Below, piece by piece: positions 5,057-5,063 of a stretch of 5,063 bases of DNA; position 1 is the first letter of the stretch; each line of letters opens with the position of its first letter. The stretch lies in contig JACMKV010000346.1 in assembly GCA_014379915.1 (NCBI GenBank), positions 1-5,063 on the forward strand. Reading direction: 5' to 3'. The notes beneath the pieces were generated by a model. That model saw only the letters and a program-made list of their open reading frames with translations, searched no databases and was not told where the DNA came from. Source of the stretch: Burkholderiales bacterium. GTDB lineage: Bacteria > Pseudomonadota > Gammaproteobacteria > Burkholderiales > JACMKV01. The position numbers were made by a program, and so were the translations under genes.

Positions 5057-5063
5057 CTAACCA

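Overview
This window looks like a chromosomal segment of a moderately GC-rich proteobacterium, most likely a betaproteobacterium. That placement is an inference: it rests on the GC-biased codon use, the style of the hybrid histidine kinase (H-box HDLRQPLHALGLF) and the PIG3-type quinone oxidoreductase. No rRNA, tRNA, CRISPR array, insertion sequence, phage gene or toxin-antitoxin module is visible. I did not find a convincing new multi-gene system. The less ordinary material is regulatory and lies between the genes.

Layout. (1) Positions 1-997, minus strand: class I (DhnA/FbaB-type) fructose-1,6-bisphosphate aldolase, cut at its C-terminus by the window edge. (2) Positions 998-1129: a compact divergent control region with predicted promoters pointing both ways and a leader on the plus side that can fold into two competing hairpins. 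(3) Positions 1130-1657, plus: gamma-class carbonic anhydrase-like left-handed beta-helix protein with its three zinc histidines. (4) Positions 1658-1846: possible terminator, two near-palindromic 16-bp operator-like sites, a promoter candidate and an 18-codon leader ORF with a Shine-Dalgarno-like site. (5) Positions 1847-3661, plus: membrane hybrid histidine kinase (six predicted membrane helices, HisKA, HATPase, receiver). (6) Positions 3662-4008: 347-bp gap with several inverted repeats and a REP-like GC-rich palindrome. (7) Positions 4009-5013, plus: zinc-independent MDR-type NAD(P)H:quinone oxidoreductase of the PIG3 family. (8) Positions 5014-5063: short tail with inverted repeats.

The genes do not form one obvious pathway. 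The aldolase serves glycolysis/gluconeogenesis, the carbonic anhydrase-like protein may serve CO2/bicarbonate balance, and the quinone oxidoreductase handles redox. The kinase has no response regulator with a DNA-binding output, and no Hpt protein, beside it here, so its partner must be elsewhere. The spacing (132, 189 and 347 bp) argues that each gene has its own promoter rather than belonging to an operon.
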